The notes beneath the pieces were generated by a model. It worked only from the letters and a program-made list of their open reading frames with translations, searched no databases and had not been told where the DNA came from. Shown here in pieces: positions 1-5,767 of a DNA stretch of 10,771 bases; positions within the stretch are counted from its first letter, which is position 1; each line of letters begins with the position of its first letter. Origin of the DNA: an uncultured Planctomycetaceae bacterium (GTDB lineage: Bacteria > Planctomycetota > Planctomycetia > Planctomycetales > Planctomycetaceae); NCBI GenBank assembly GCA_903823545.1, contig CAIJTL010000662.1, positions 1 through 10,771 of the forward strand, read 5' to 3'. A program made the position numbers and the translations under genes.

Positions 1-651
1 AAGACGAAAGTCATTTGGCTCACCCGACCGTTGCCCGATGGTTCGGACCGGCCGACACCAATTCAACGTATTCCGAACGACCCTCTTCACGAACGAGATC
101 GCGTCGCTCAGCGAGCTAACGAATTGGCATTGAGCACCAGATCGGCAATTACCTGGAAGCGAGACGCACAAGTCGTTGGATTCGGGGTACCCGACGTTTG
201 CAGATACAAGATCATCTTTGAGCAACGAGAGCTCACGACATCATTAGGGCAGGGGAGCGAATCATTGTTGCGAGTTGAGTTGAACGTCGATCGCATCGTT
301 GCGAACGTCGGTTATCGTCCGAACCGATCTCTCTACGAAGAACTCCAAATCCACGAATGCTACGCAACTCAAGGACCAATCAAACTTGCCGCCAAACTAC
401 TTGGAGAAACGTCGTCCGACTGCTTGGCTCAAACAAGCCACGGCTGCGAAGTGTTGAAGAACCCAGAATCCAATTTCTTTATCCTCGGCTCAAAGAGTTA
501 CGGGCGAAATTCAAATTTCTTATTGAAGGTCGGTCTCGAACAAGTTCGCGAGGTCGTCACGTCACTCAATCCTTTGACAAAGCTCGATTGCTTGCGCGGA
601 GTCGAGGCATCAAGAGCCGATCAGCCGAAAGACATGGGTAGAAGTGGATGA
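1..651 (+). CDS. FAD/NAD(P)-dependent oxidoreductase-like flavoprotein, C-terminal part (5' end outside window)
   Basis: The reading frame is open from base 1, so the gene begins upstream; a TTG at 31 is only an internal codon. Visible features are an 'ANVGYRPNRSLY' segment, which resembles the Ala-Thr-Gly-type motif where FAD/NAD(P)-binding oxidoreductases close the dinucleotide fold, and near the C-terminus 'NFFILGSKSYGRNSNFLL' followed by 'GLEQVREV', the usual place for the last flavin-contacting strand and helix. I take it as the C-terminal half of a pyridine-nucleotide-disulfide-oxidoreductase-like or monooxygenase-like flavoprotein; no redox-active CxxC is visible in this part. Its stop overlaps the start of the radical SAM gene (ATGA at 648-651), implying translational coupling and a shared pathway. 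The last 30 or so residues are Arg/Ser-rich and look poorly conserved. Substrate unknown. Confidence 0.62.
   Translation, partial: KTKVIWLTRPLPDGSDRPTPIQRIPNDPLHERDRVAQRANELALSTRSAITWKRDAQVVGFGVPDVCRYKIIFEQRELTTSLGQGSESLLRVELNVDRIVANVGYRPNRSLYEELQIHECYATQGPIKLAAKLLGETSSDCLAQTSHGCEVLKNPESNFFILGSKSYGRNSNFLLKVGLEQVREVVTSLNPLTKLDCLRGVEASRADQPKDMGRSG
246..260 (+). repeat. AGGGCAGGG-type short motif, copy in flavoprotein gene
   Basis: AGGGCAGGGGAGCGA here matches 14 of 15 bases with the reverse complement of 8225-8239 in the HlyD-like gene. The core GGGCAGGG also occurs at 2269-2276 and, on the minus strand, at 2284-2291, 6053-6060 and 8624-8631. Here it encodes Gly-Gln-Gly in a segment that looks like a loop. 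It could be a dispersed element or chance. Confidence 0.3.
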
Positions 652-1565
652 TCGCAAACACCGAACAACTGCCGATCGTGGAACTCGGATCGTTGGACGA
701 ACTTTGGTTTCAAGTTGCTGGAACGCGTTGCAATCTGGCATGTACTCATTGCTTTATCTCATGCAGTCCGCATAACAATTCGTTTGGCTTTCTTTCCTTT
801 GATGAAGTCGAGCGGAGGTTGCTTGAATCGGTCAAATGGGGCGTGAAAGAGTTTTACTTCACGGGAGGAGAACCATTTCTCAATCCAGATATGGTTTCGA
901 TTCTTGAACGAACGCTCGACTTCGGACCGGCAACCGTTCTGACAAACGGAACGGTGCTCAAGCCGGAATGGCTCGAGCAACTGCAAGCGGCAGTGCAGGG
1001 GAGTCTTTACTCGTTGGAATTTCGCGTTTCGATCGACGGTCCGACTCCCGAACTCAACGATCCGATCCGCGGCCCGCGCACGTTCGAGCGAGCGTTGCGC
1101 GGCGTTGAACTGCTGGTGCAACACGGCTTCTTGCCGATCATCACGATGACACGCGTCTGGGACGAAACGGAGGATGATGCCGTTCTCGGACAGTTCCGTA
1201 ATTTGCTGAATGACCACGGCTACGATCGCCCACGATTAAAAGTGCTCCCGCGATTACAACTCGGTGCAGAGGCGACTCGCACCTGCGGTTACTCCGCCGC
1301 AGATCGAGTGACTGCGGAAATGCTCGTCGGCTACGACACATCGAAACTCGTCTGCCAACATAGCCGAGTTGTCACCGATCGCGGTGTCGCCGTCTGTCCG
1401 ATCTTGATCGATTCGCGCGATGCTATCCTGGGGCAAACACTCGCTGAAGCGAATCGCAGTTTCGCGATCACTCACGGTGCGTGTGCAACCTGCTATCAAT
1501 TCGGAGCGATCTGCACGAATCCTTCCAGCGGCTCCGCATTCAAACCGATGACCAATGACCAATGA
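648..1565 (+). CDS. Radical SAM protein with cysteine-rich C-terminus
   Basis: The 305-residue protein has the radical SAM cluster motif CxxxCxxC (C28, C32, C35, in 'GTRCNLACTHCF'), which would bind a [4Fe-4S] cluster and S-adenosylmethionine, and the SAM-contacting 'TGGEP' at 72-76. Further core features are 'LTNGT' and 'RVSIDGP', matching later strands of the partial TIM barrel. The C-terminal third has several more cysteines ('VCQH', 'VCPI', 'GACATCYQFGAIC'), suggesting a SPASM- or twitch-like auxiliary cluster domain; I cannot assign cluster number. The ATG overlaps the flavoprotein stop by four bases. The last five codons (MTNDQ) and the stop lie inside the ATGACCA array, so the native C-terminus probably ended near 'GSAFKP' and was extended or replaced by repeat sequence. 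The reaction is unknown; the flavoprotein and phosphoesterase neighbours suggest a multistep modification pathway. Confidence 0.88.
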   Translation: MIANTEQLPIVELGSLDELWFQVAGTRCNLACTHCFISCSPHNNSFGFLSFDEVERRLLESVKWGVKEFYFTGGEPFLNPDMVSILERTLDFGPATVLTNGTVLKPEWLEQLQAAVQGSLYSLEFRVSIDGPTPELNDPIRGPRTFERALRGVELLVQHGFLPIITMTRVWDETEDDAVLGQFRNLLNDHGYDRPRLKVLPRLQLGAEATRTCGYSAADRVTAEMLVGYDTSKLVCQHSRVVTDRGVAVCPILIDSRDAILGQTLAEANRSFAITHGACATCYQFGAICTNPSSGSAFKPMTNDQ

Positions 1566-1596
1566 CCAATGACCAATGACCAATGACCAATGACCA
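1548..1596 (+). repeat. Seven perfect tandem copies of heptamer ATGACCA at a gene junction
   Basis: Units start at 1548, 1555, 1562, 1569, 1576, 1583 and 1590 with no mismatch. Seven is not a multiple of three, so every frame meets ATG and TGA within each 21 bases, and every unit carries ATGA, a stop/start overlap. The radical SAM gene enters in the frame of unit 1 and stops at 1563-1565, inside the ATGA of unit 3. Reinitiation there stops in the ATGA of unit 5 (1576-1579), and the next stops in the ATGA of unit 7 (1590-1593), whose ATG is in frame with the phosphoesterase. No purine-rich ribosome binding site lies in or just after the array. Perfect short tandem repeats are prone to slippage. 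Confidence 0.97.
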
Positions 1597-2456
1597 AACC
1601 CATGCAACTCGCATTCTTTGGCGGCATCTACAACAACCACATCGCACTCAAAACGGCTATTGCGGATGCTCAGCAGCGTGGGGCAGAGCGGATGTTTTGC
1701 CTCGGCGACCTCGGCGCGTTCGGCCCGCATCCCGATCGGACTTGCGAAATAATTCGCGAGCACAAGATCGAAGTCGTGCAAGGGAACTACGATCACAGCA
1801 TCGGTCACGGACTCAATGATTGCCAATGCGGTTACACAGATCCGCGAGACAATCATTTCGCGCAGCTCAGCTACGACTACACACTGGCCAACACCAGTGA
1901 TGAGCATCGCGCGTGGCTGCGTACTCTCCCAACCGAAATTCGTTTTGAAGTCGATGGTTTCCGCTTCTTGCTCTGTCACGGCAGTCCGCGTCGGACCAAT
2001 GAGTTCTTGTGGGAGTCGACGACGAGCACTCCGTTTCTCAACAAGCTCTGCGACGACTTCGCATGCGACGTGATCTTGGGAACTCACACCGGCCTGCATT
2101 GGCAACGCACGTGGGACGCGTTTCCAACATGCTCGAATTTGACAGGCACGTCGGAAGCGTGCCCCACGATCACTCGTAGCTACATCAACATCGGTGTGCT
2201 CGGTCGTCCGGAGAACGATGGCACAACCAACGTCTGGTACTCGATGGTGCGAACCGGCAATGATGCTGGGGCAGGGCGGTCTCCCCTGCCCTGGAAAGTC
2301 GAGTTCATTCCGTTGGCTTACGACCACAATCAACTCGCTCGCGAGATGCGAGCCGAGCACTTGCCGGATGAATTCATTGAGACGATCCTCACCGGCTGGT
2401 GGACGACCTGCTTGGAAGTCTTGCCGTCAAAAGAACGCAGGCGAGGGCAGTGGTAA
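1590..2456 (+). CDS. Calcineurin-like metallophosphoesterase homologue with altered metal motif I
   Basis: From ATG 1590 the protein has 288 residues; an in-frame ATG at 1602 fits the family N-terminus better (MQLAFFGGIYNN) and may be the real start. Fold motifs are recognisable in order: 'FFGGIYNN' at residues 9-16 where relatives have SDIHGN; 'CLGDLGAFGP' with D40; 'GNYDHS' with N66 and D68; 'CHGSP' with H130; and 'GTHTGLH' near 164-170 where GHTH is usual. The first metal-binding Asp and His are therefore Gly and Tyr, while motifs II to IV keep their main ligands. This may be a conserved subfamily with changed metal use or chemistry, or an inactive relative. 'TDPRDNHFAQLSYDY' and 'LGRPENDG' look like family-specific signatures. 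Two stretches, near 'AFPTCSNLTGTSEACP' and 'DAGAGRSPLPW', look like insertions; the second coincides with a DNA hairpin. No Shine-Dalgarno is visible, so translation probably depends on the upstream gene. Confidence 0.83.
   Translation: MTKPMQLAFFGGIYNNHIALKTAIADAQQRGAERMFCLGDLGAFGPHPDRTCEIIREHKIEVVQGNYDHSIGHGLNDCQCGYTDPRDNHFAQLSYDYTLANTSDEHRAWLRTLPTEIRFEVDGFRFLLCHGSPRRTNEFLWESTTSTPFLNKLCDDFACDVILGTHTGLHWQRTWDAFPTCSNLTGTSEACPTITRSYINIGVLGRPENDGTTNVWYSMVRTGNDAGAGRSPLPWKVEFIPLAYDHNQLAREMRAEHLPDEFIETILTGWWTTCLEVLPSKERRRGQW
2266..2294 (+). repeat. GC-rich inverted repeat inside the phosphoesterase gene
   Basis: GGGCAGGG (2269-2276) pairs perfectly with CCCTGCCC (2284-2291) across a 7-base loop; two G-T pairs and a C-G pair can extend the stem to 2266-2294. 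It encodes 'DAGAGRSPLPW', which looks like a loop insertion between two conserved strands. Both arms carry the GGGCAGGG core seen elsewhere in the window. It may be a small inserted element or an mRNA structure. Confidence 0.6.
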
Positions 2457-2494
2457 CTTAGCGGTGCTGACATACCGCACTCCAAAGGGATGAA

Positions 2495-2944
2495 ATGCGA
2501 GCAGTCGTGCAACGAGTATCCCGCGCGTCGGTCACTGTGGCTGGCGAGGTCACGGGCCGGATCGGCAAAGGCTTCCTGGTGCTGCTCGGCGTCGAGGAGG
2601 GCGATGGTCACACCGAGGTCGTTTACATGGCTCAGAAGATCGCCGGCTTGCGTGTCTTCGAGGACACCGACGGCAAGATGAATTTGGGGTTGGCCGAAGT
2701 CGGTGGCGCGATGTTAGTCGTCAGCCAATTCACTCTATTGGGAGACTGCCGAAAGGGACGTCGACCAAGCTTCATTCAGGCCGCTCGACCGGAGTTAGCC
2801 GACGAGTTGTACCGCGCGTTTGTGGCCGAAATTCGTGGCCAAGGAATTGAGGTTCAGACCGGTCGCTTTCAGACTCACATGGAGGTTGAGTTGGTCAACG
2901 ACGGCCCGGTGACGTTGCTGATCGACAGCCACAAACAATTCTGA
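2495..2944 (+). CDS. dtd: D-aminoacyl-tRNA deacylase
   Basis: The 149-residue protein matches bacterial Dtd over its full length. It hydrolyses D-aminoacyl-tRNAs (and achiral glycine mischarged on tRNA-Ala), freeing the tRNA in the cytoplasm and protecting translation. Key features are the N-terminal '[13 protein letters not shown]', the 'SQFTL' motif at 77-81 with T80, and the Gly-cisPro motif in 'NDGPVT' (G137-P138), which together form the chirality-selecting pocket at the dimer interface. The length is normal and nothing is missing. AAAGGGA at 2484-2490 lies four bases before the ATG and serves as ribosome binding site. It follows the phosphoesterase by 38 bases, so it may be cotranscribed, but its job is general and says little about the upstream genes. 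Confidence 0.97.
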   Translation: MRAVVQRVSRASVTVAGEVTGRIGKGFLVLLGVEEGDGHTEVVYMAQKIAGLRVFEDTDGKMNLGLAEVGGAMLVVSQFTLLGDCRKGRRPSFIQAARPELADELYRAFVAEIRGQGIEVQTGRFQTHMEVELVNDGPVTLLIDSHKQF

Positions 2945-2959
2945 ACGAGACTCACTTTC

Positions 2960-3100
2960 ATGTCCCAAGAAGTCCCACTTTGGCGAATTCGATACCGATC
3001 TGTTTGCGACTTTGTTTGGCACATTTTCAAAGCGTTGTTCGCGACGATTGGCCGCATCATCTGGGGCATCTGCGACAGCCTACTTTCACTCTTTAGCTGA
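2960..3100 (+). CDS. Possible 46-residue membrane-associated small protein
   Basis: An ATG 15 bases after the dtd stop opens a 46-codon frame, too short for most gene callers. The peptide starts 'MSQEVPLWRIRYRSVCDF' and continues as an amphipathic to hydrophobic stretch rich in Ile, Leu, Phe and Trp with Arg/Lys mainly in the first half ('VWHIFKALFATIGRIIWG'), ending 'CDSLLSLFS'. Such composition suggests a small inner-membrane or membrane-peripheral protein. The ribosome binding site is weak (ACGAGA about 9-14 bases upstream). An 8-bp inverted repeat starts in its last codons and ends just past its stop, as at the end of an operon. I recognise no family; it could be chance. Confidence 0.4.
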   Translation: MSQEVPLWRIRYRSVCDFVWHIFKALFATIGRIIWGICDSLLSLFS

Positions 3101-3107
3101 GGCTGTC
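3074..3107 (+). terminator. Inverted repeat at the end of the plus-strand operon
   Basis: GACAGCCT (3074-3081) and AGGCTGTC (3100-3107) are perfect reverse complements separated by 18 bases and overlapping the stop codon of the small ORF. No T-run follows, so it is not a classical intrinsic terminator; it could be a 3' stabilising structure. Its position at the last plus-strand gene supports a transcript-end role. Confidence 0.35.
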
Positions 3108-3379
3108 CACATGCCGGCTTGACCGAGAAGGGATACCGTTCCTTGGTTTCTCTGAGCGAATGGCAGCACGCCAAAATCCTCGTTTTCCCGGCATTTCCTG
3201 AAGACGAAAAACAACATAACAGACATTATCGGACGTTGCTGATATCTCGCAGCCAGTCGCAATGCGGCGAATCTGATTTCCAACGGACGTCGAAGATGGC
3301 ATGACGCACGAATGAGTGCGTGGCGGTTCGGGACAACGCATATCGATCGATCAAGCGTCGTGTTTAACACCTCGCGAAG
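3108..3379. other. Convergent intergenic region, no convincing gene
   Basis: This lies between the end of the dtd cluster and the stop of the minus-strand PLP enzyme. Open frames of 61-94 codons exist on both strands but I recognise none. A short hairpin is present: ACGCAC (3304-3309) with GTGCGT (3316-3321), loop GAATGA. Another local feature is the ATCGATCGATC run near 3343-3353. No T-rich terminator was found. Confidence 0.6.
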
Positions 3380-4537
3380 TCACATCGCATGAGCAGAAAC
3401 CAGCGCCTGATCGAGGTCGGCAAACAGGTCGTCCGAGTCTTCGATTCCAACCGATAGCCGGAGCAGATCCGGCGGGCATGGCGAGCCAGAACCTTCGATG
3501 CTGGCGCGGTGCTCGATCAGACTTTCGACGCCGCCCAAAGAGGTCGCTCGTTTCCAAAGTTCAACCCGCGCGGCGGTCGCGATTGCGGCGGATTCGCCAC
3601 CTCGAACTCGGATCGACAACATCGCTCCGAAGCCACCGTGCATTTGACGCCGAGCAACCTCGTGGCCGAGGCAATTCGCGAGCCCCGGATACAAGACTTC
3701 GGCGACAGCCGGATGCGCAGCCAATTCATCCGCCAGGCAGTGAGCTGACTGGCTTGCCCAACGAATGCGCGGGAACAATGTCCGCAGACCGCGCATGAGT
3801 AGCCATGCCTCAAATGATCCGAGCACGCCGCCGATCTGAGCCCGAATGATTCGAAGCCGCTGCCAGAAGTCGTCGTCACGCGCGGTCACCAACATTCCCG
3901 CAACAAGATCAGAGTGACCGTTGAGATACTTAGTCGCGGCATGCATCACGATGTCCGCACCAAGATCGAGCGGCCGAGTAAAGACCGCGGCAGCGACTGT
4001 CGAATCGACGGCGAGCCTCCCTCCAGCACGGTGAGCGATTGCCGCGATGGCTTCGATATCAGAGACATGCCACAGTGGGTTCGCGGGAGTTTCAAGCCAG
4101 ATGAGTTTTGTACGACCAGGTTGGACTGCTGATGCGACTGAAGCAAGGTTGGTTGTATCGACAAACGAAACAGACAATCCCCAACGTGTCGCAAACGTTG
4201 CCAACCAATTTCGAAGTGCCCAGTACATGACCGTTGGAGCAATCACATGATTGCCCGGTTCGAGCGACTGAAAGCAAGCGGTAGCGGCTGCCATCCCCGA
4301 TGCAAAGACGAGTGCTCCAGCACCATGCTCAAGCGAGGAGACAGTTGCTTCGACTTGATTGAACGTCGGATTGTCAGCGCGAGCGTAAACTCGCCCAGAG
4401 CGAAATTGATTGTCTTCGTCACGAAGAAACGTCGACGAGACGTGAATCGGTGGAACGATCGCCTTGGTCGTTGGCTCAATCCAACCGAGACCTTGTGCGG
4501 CAAGGCTGGCTGGCGCGAGTGGTCGCTGCTGAGTCAT
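3380..4537 (-). CDS. Trans-sulfuration family PLP enzyme (cystathionine gamma-synthase/lyase-like)
   Basis: The 385-residue protein belongs to the Cys/Met metabolism PLP-dependent family (fold type I). Visible motifs: 'VYARADNPT' at 50-58, containing the phosphate-contacting Tyr-x-Arg of the neighbouring subunit; 'FASGMAA' at 78-84; 'LETPANP' at 148-154; D178 in 'AVDST', which pairs with the pyridine nitrogen; K203 in 'HAATKYLNGHSD', which forms the Schiff base; and 'SLGGVESLIEHRA' near the C-terminus. Family members are cytosolic tetramers acting on cysteine, homocysteine, cystathionine, methionine or O-acylhomoserine; the sequence does not decide among gamma-synthase, gamma-lyase and sulfhydrylase. 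The segment where many relatives have YGGT reads 'MYWALRNW', so substrate preference may differ. ATG at 4537 has a GGAG about 11 bases upstream. It is last in the minus-strand gene series, 104 bases after accA. Confidence 0.9.
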   Translation of the reverse strand: MTQQRPLAPASLAAQGLGWIEPTTKAIVPPIHVSSTFLRDEDNQFRSGRVYARADNPTFNQVEATVSSLEHGAGALVFASGMAAATACFQSLEPGNHVIAPTVMYWALRNWLATFATRWGLSVSFVDTTNLASVASAVQPGRTKLIWLETPANPLWHVSDIEAIAAIAHRAGGRLAVDSTVAAAVFTRPLDLGADIVMHAATKYLNGHSDLVAGMLVTARDDDFWQRLRIIRAQIGGVLGSFEAWLLMRGLRTLFPRIRWASQSAHCLADELAAHPAVAEVLYPGLANCLGHEVARRQMHGGFGAMLSIRVRGGESAAIATAARVELWKRATSLGGVESLIEHRASIEGSGSPCPPDLLRLSVGIEDSDDLFADLDQALVSAHAM

Positions 4538-4641
4538 CTTCTCTGCTCCGAGGCGATGTAGATTTCGTCACACACGATTTCGACGTCTGAATTTTCGTTT
4601 CGAGTACGTTGGAAATGTGCTCGACGAGATCGGCAAATCCG

Positions 4642-5697
4642 TTAGCCAACTGCGGCCTCTTCGAACTGGCCCATCTTGCGAAACTTGTCATAGCGACGCT
4701 GCACGAGTTGATCGCTTGGCAGTGACTGAAGGTTTCGAAGCGATCGCAAAAGCGACATCTTAAGCGTGACCGCAATTCGTCGATGATCGCGATGGGCTCC
4801 ACCGAGTGGCTCGGGGATGATCTCGTCGATCACTCCGAAGTTGAGCAAATCTTTCGACGTGAATTTCAAAGCACGCGCAGCGAGGTCTTTGTGCTTTGCA
4901 TGCTTCCACAGAATGCCAGCGCAACCTTCGGGGCTGATCACTGAGTAATACGAATACTGTAACATCGCGATGTGATCACCGATTGCTATCCCGAGCGCAC
5001 CGCCAGACCCCCCTTCCCCGATGACCGTGCAAACGATTGGCGTGTTGATGCGTGACATTTCTCGCAAGTTGAAAGCAATCGCATAAGACTGTCCGCGTTC
5101 TTCAGCACCAACTCCGGGATATGCTCCACCGGTGTCGATAAACGAGATGATCGGGAGCTTGTACTTCGCGGCGAGTTCCATTTTTTGGAGCGCTTTGCGA
5201 TACCCTTCAGGATGAGCCATTCCGAAATTGTGTTCGGTCCTTTCCTTGATGTTGCGTCCTTTCTGCTGGCCGATGAACATCACTTTTTGATCTTCGAGTT
5301 TTGCAAAGCCCGTGAGTATTGCTCGATCGTCTCGATAAGCATGATCGCCGTGCAGTTCGATGAATTCATCAAAGACCAGTTCGAGATAGTCCAGAGTTTG
5401 CGGCCGTTGTTCGTGACGAGCAATCTGAACGACATCCCACGGATCAAGGTTCGCAAAAACTTCTCGTTGCATGCGAGCGATCTCCACTCGCATATTCTGG
5501 ATCGCGTCCTTGGTTGTTGCTGTCGGGTTCGGCTGCGACTCCAGCTTGGCAAGCTGTTGTTCCAACTCGAAGACAGGCTTCTCAAATGGCAAGACATGTC
5601 GTTTGCAGTCTGGTCGATGTGACGGAGTGACTGACGGGAAATCATCCCTTGGCTGCGAGTGATCGTCGTTCAAAATGGGCTCGTCGGCACCAGGCAT
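4642..5697 (-). CDS. accA: Acetyl-CoA carboxylase carboxyltransferase subunit alpha
   Basis: AccA and AccD form the carboxyltransferase that moves CO2 from carboxybiotin to acetyl-CoA, giving malonyl-CoA for fatty acid synthesis in the cytoplasm. The 351-residue protein aligns with AccA from 'LPFEKPVFELEQQL' (36-49) on, with 'HGDHAYRDD' at 116-124, 'GQQKGRNIKER' at 143-153, 'DTGGAYPGVGAEERGQ' at 188-203, 'GEGGSGGALGI' at 227-237 (oxyanion-type glycines) and 'SPEGCAGILWK' from 255. The first 35 residues are an extra, hydrophilic, Asp/Pro-rich extension; many AccA proteins start close to the 'FEKP' segment. The ATG at 5697 is nevertheless favoured because a strong purine-rich ribosome binding site precedes it and the next Met is residue 69, inside the conserved helix. 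accD is not in the window. The gene lies 70 bases after the kinase. Confidence 0.97.
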   Translation of the reverse strand: MPGADEPILNDDHSQPRDDFPSVTPSHRPDCKRHVLPFEKPVFELEQQLAKLESQPNPTATTKDAIQNMRVEIARMQREVFANLDPWDVVQIARHEQRPQTLDYLELVFDEFIELHGDHAYRDDRAILTGFAKLEDQKVMFIGQQKGRNIKERTEHNFGMAHPEGYRKALQKMELAAKYKLPIISFIDTGGAYPGVGAEERGQSYAIAFNLREMSRINTPIVCTVIGEGGSGGALGIAIGDHIAMLQYSYYSVISPEGCAGILWKHAKHKDLAARALKFTSKDLLNFGVIDEIIPEPLGGAHRDHRRIAVTLKMSLLRSLRNLQSLPSDQLVQRRYDKFRKMGQFEEAAVG

Positions 5698-5701
5698 GTT
5701 G

Positions 5702-5713
5702 TCCTCTTCCTCT
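5702..5713 (-). promoter_or_regulatory. Strong Shine-Dalgarno before accA
   Basis: On the minus strand the sequence AGAGGAAGAGGA ends four bases before the ATG at 5697. It contains two overlapping GGA-rich anti-16S matches and fixes the accA start at that ATG, so the N-terminal extension is probably translated. Confidence 0.7.
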
Positions 5714-5767
5714 GATTGAAATCAAAATCGATCTGAAATGTTTTGCTACTGAGCGAACGAATGAAGC

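Noticed and set aside
31..651. TTG at 31 as the start of the first gene
   Set aside because: The frame is open back to base 1 and the segment before 31 continues the same protein, so the gene is truncated by the window edge.
1548..1596. Heptamer array as a CRISPR or protein repeat
   Set aside because: Units are 7 bases with no spacers, and every frame stops within it, so it encodes neither spacers nor a repeat domain.
1254..2360. Long minus-strand open frame of 368 codons opposite the radical SAM and phosphoesterase genes
   Set aside because: It lies antisense to two well-supported genes, crosses their junction and the heptamer array, and has no recognisable domain; its length follows from codon bias on the sense strand.
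3316..3798. Plus-strand ORF of 160 codons across the PLP enzyme
   Set aside because: Antisense to a complete, motif-bearing gene; Arg/Pro-rich composition typical of a shadow frame.
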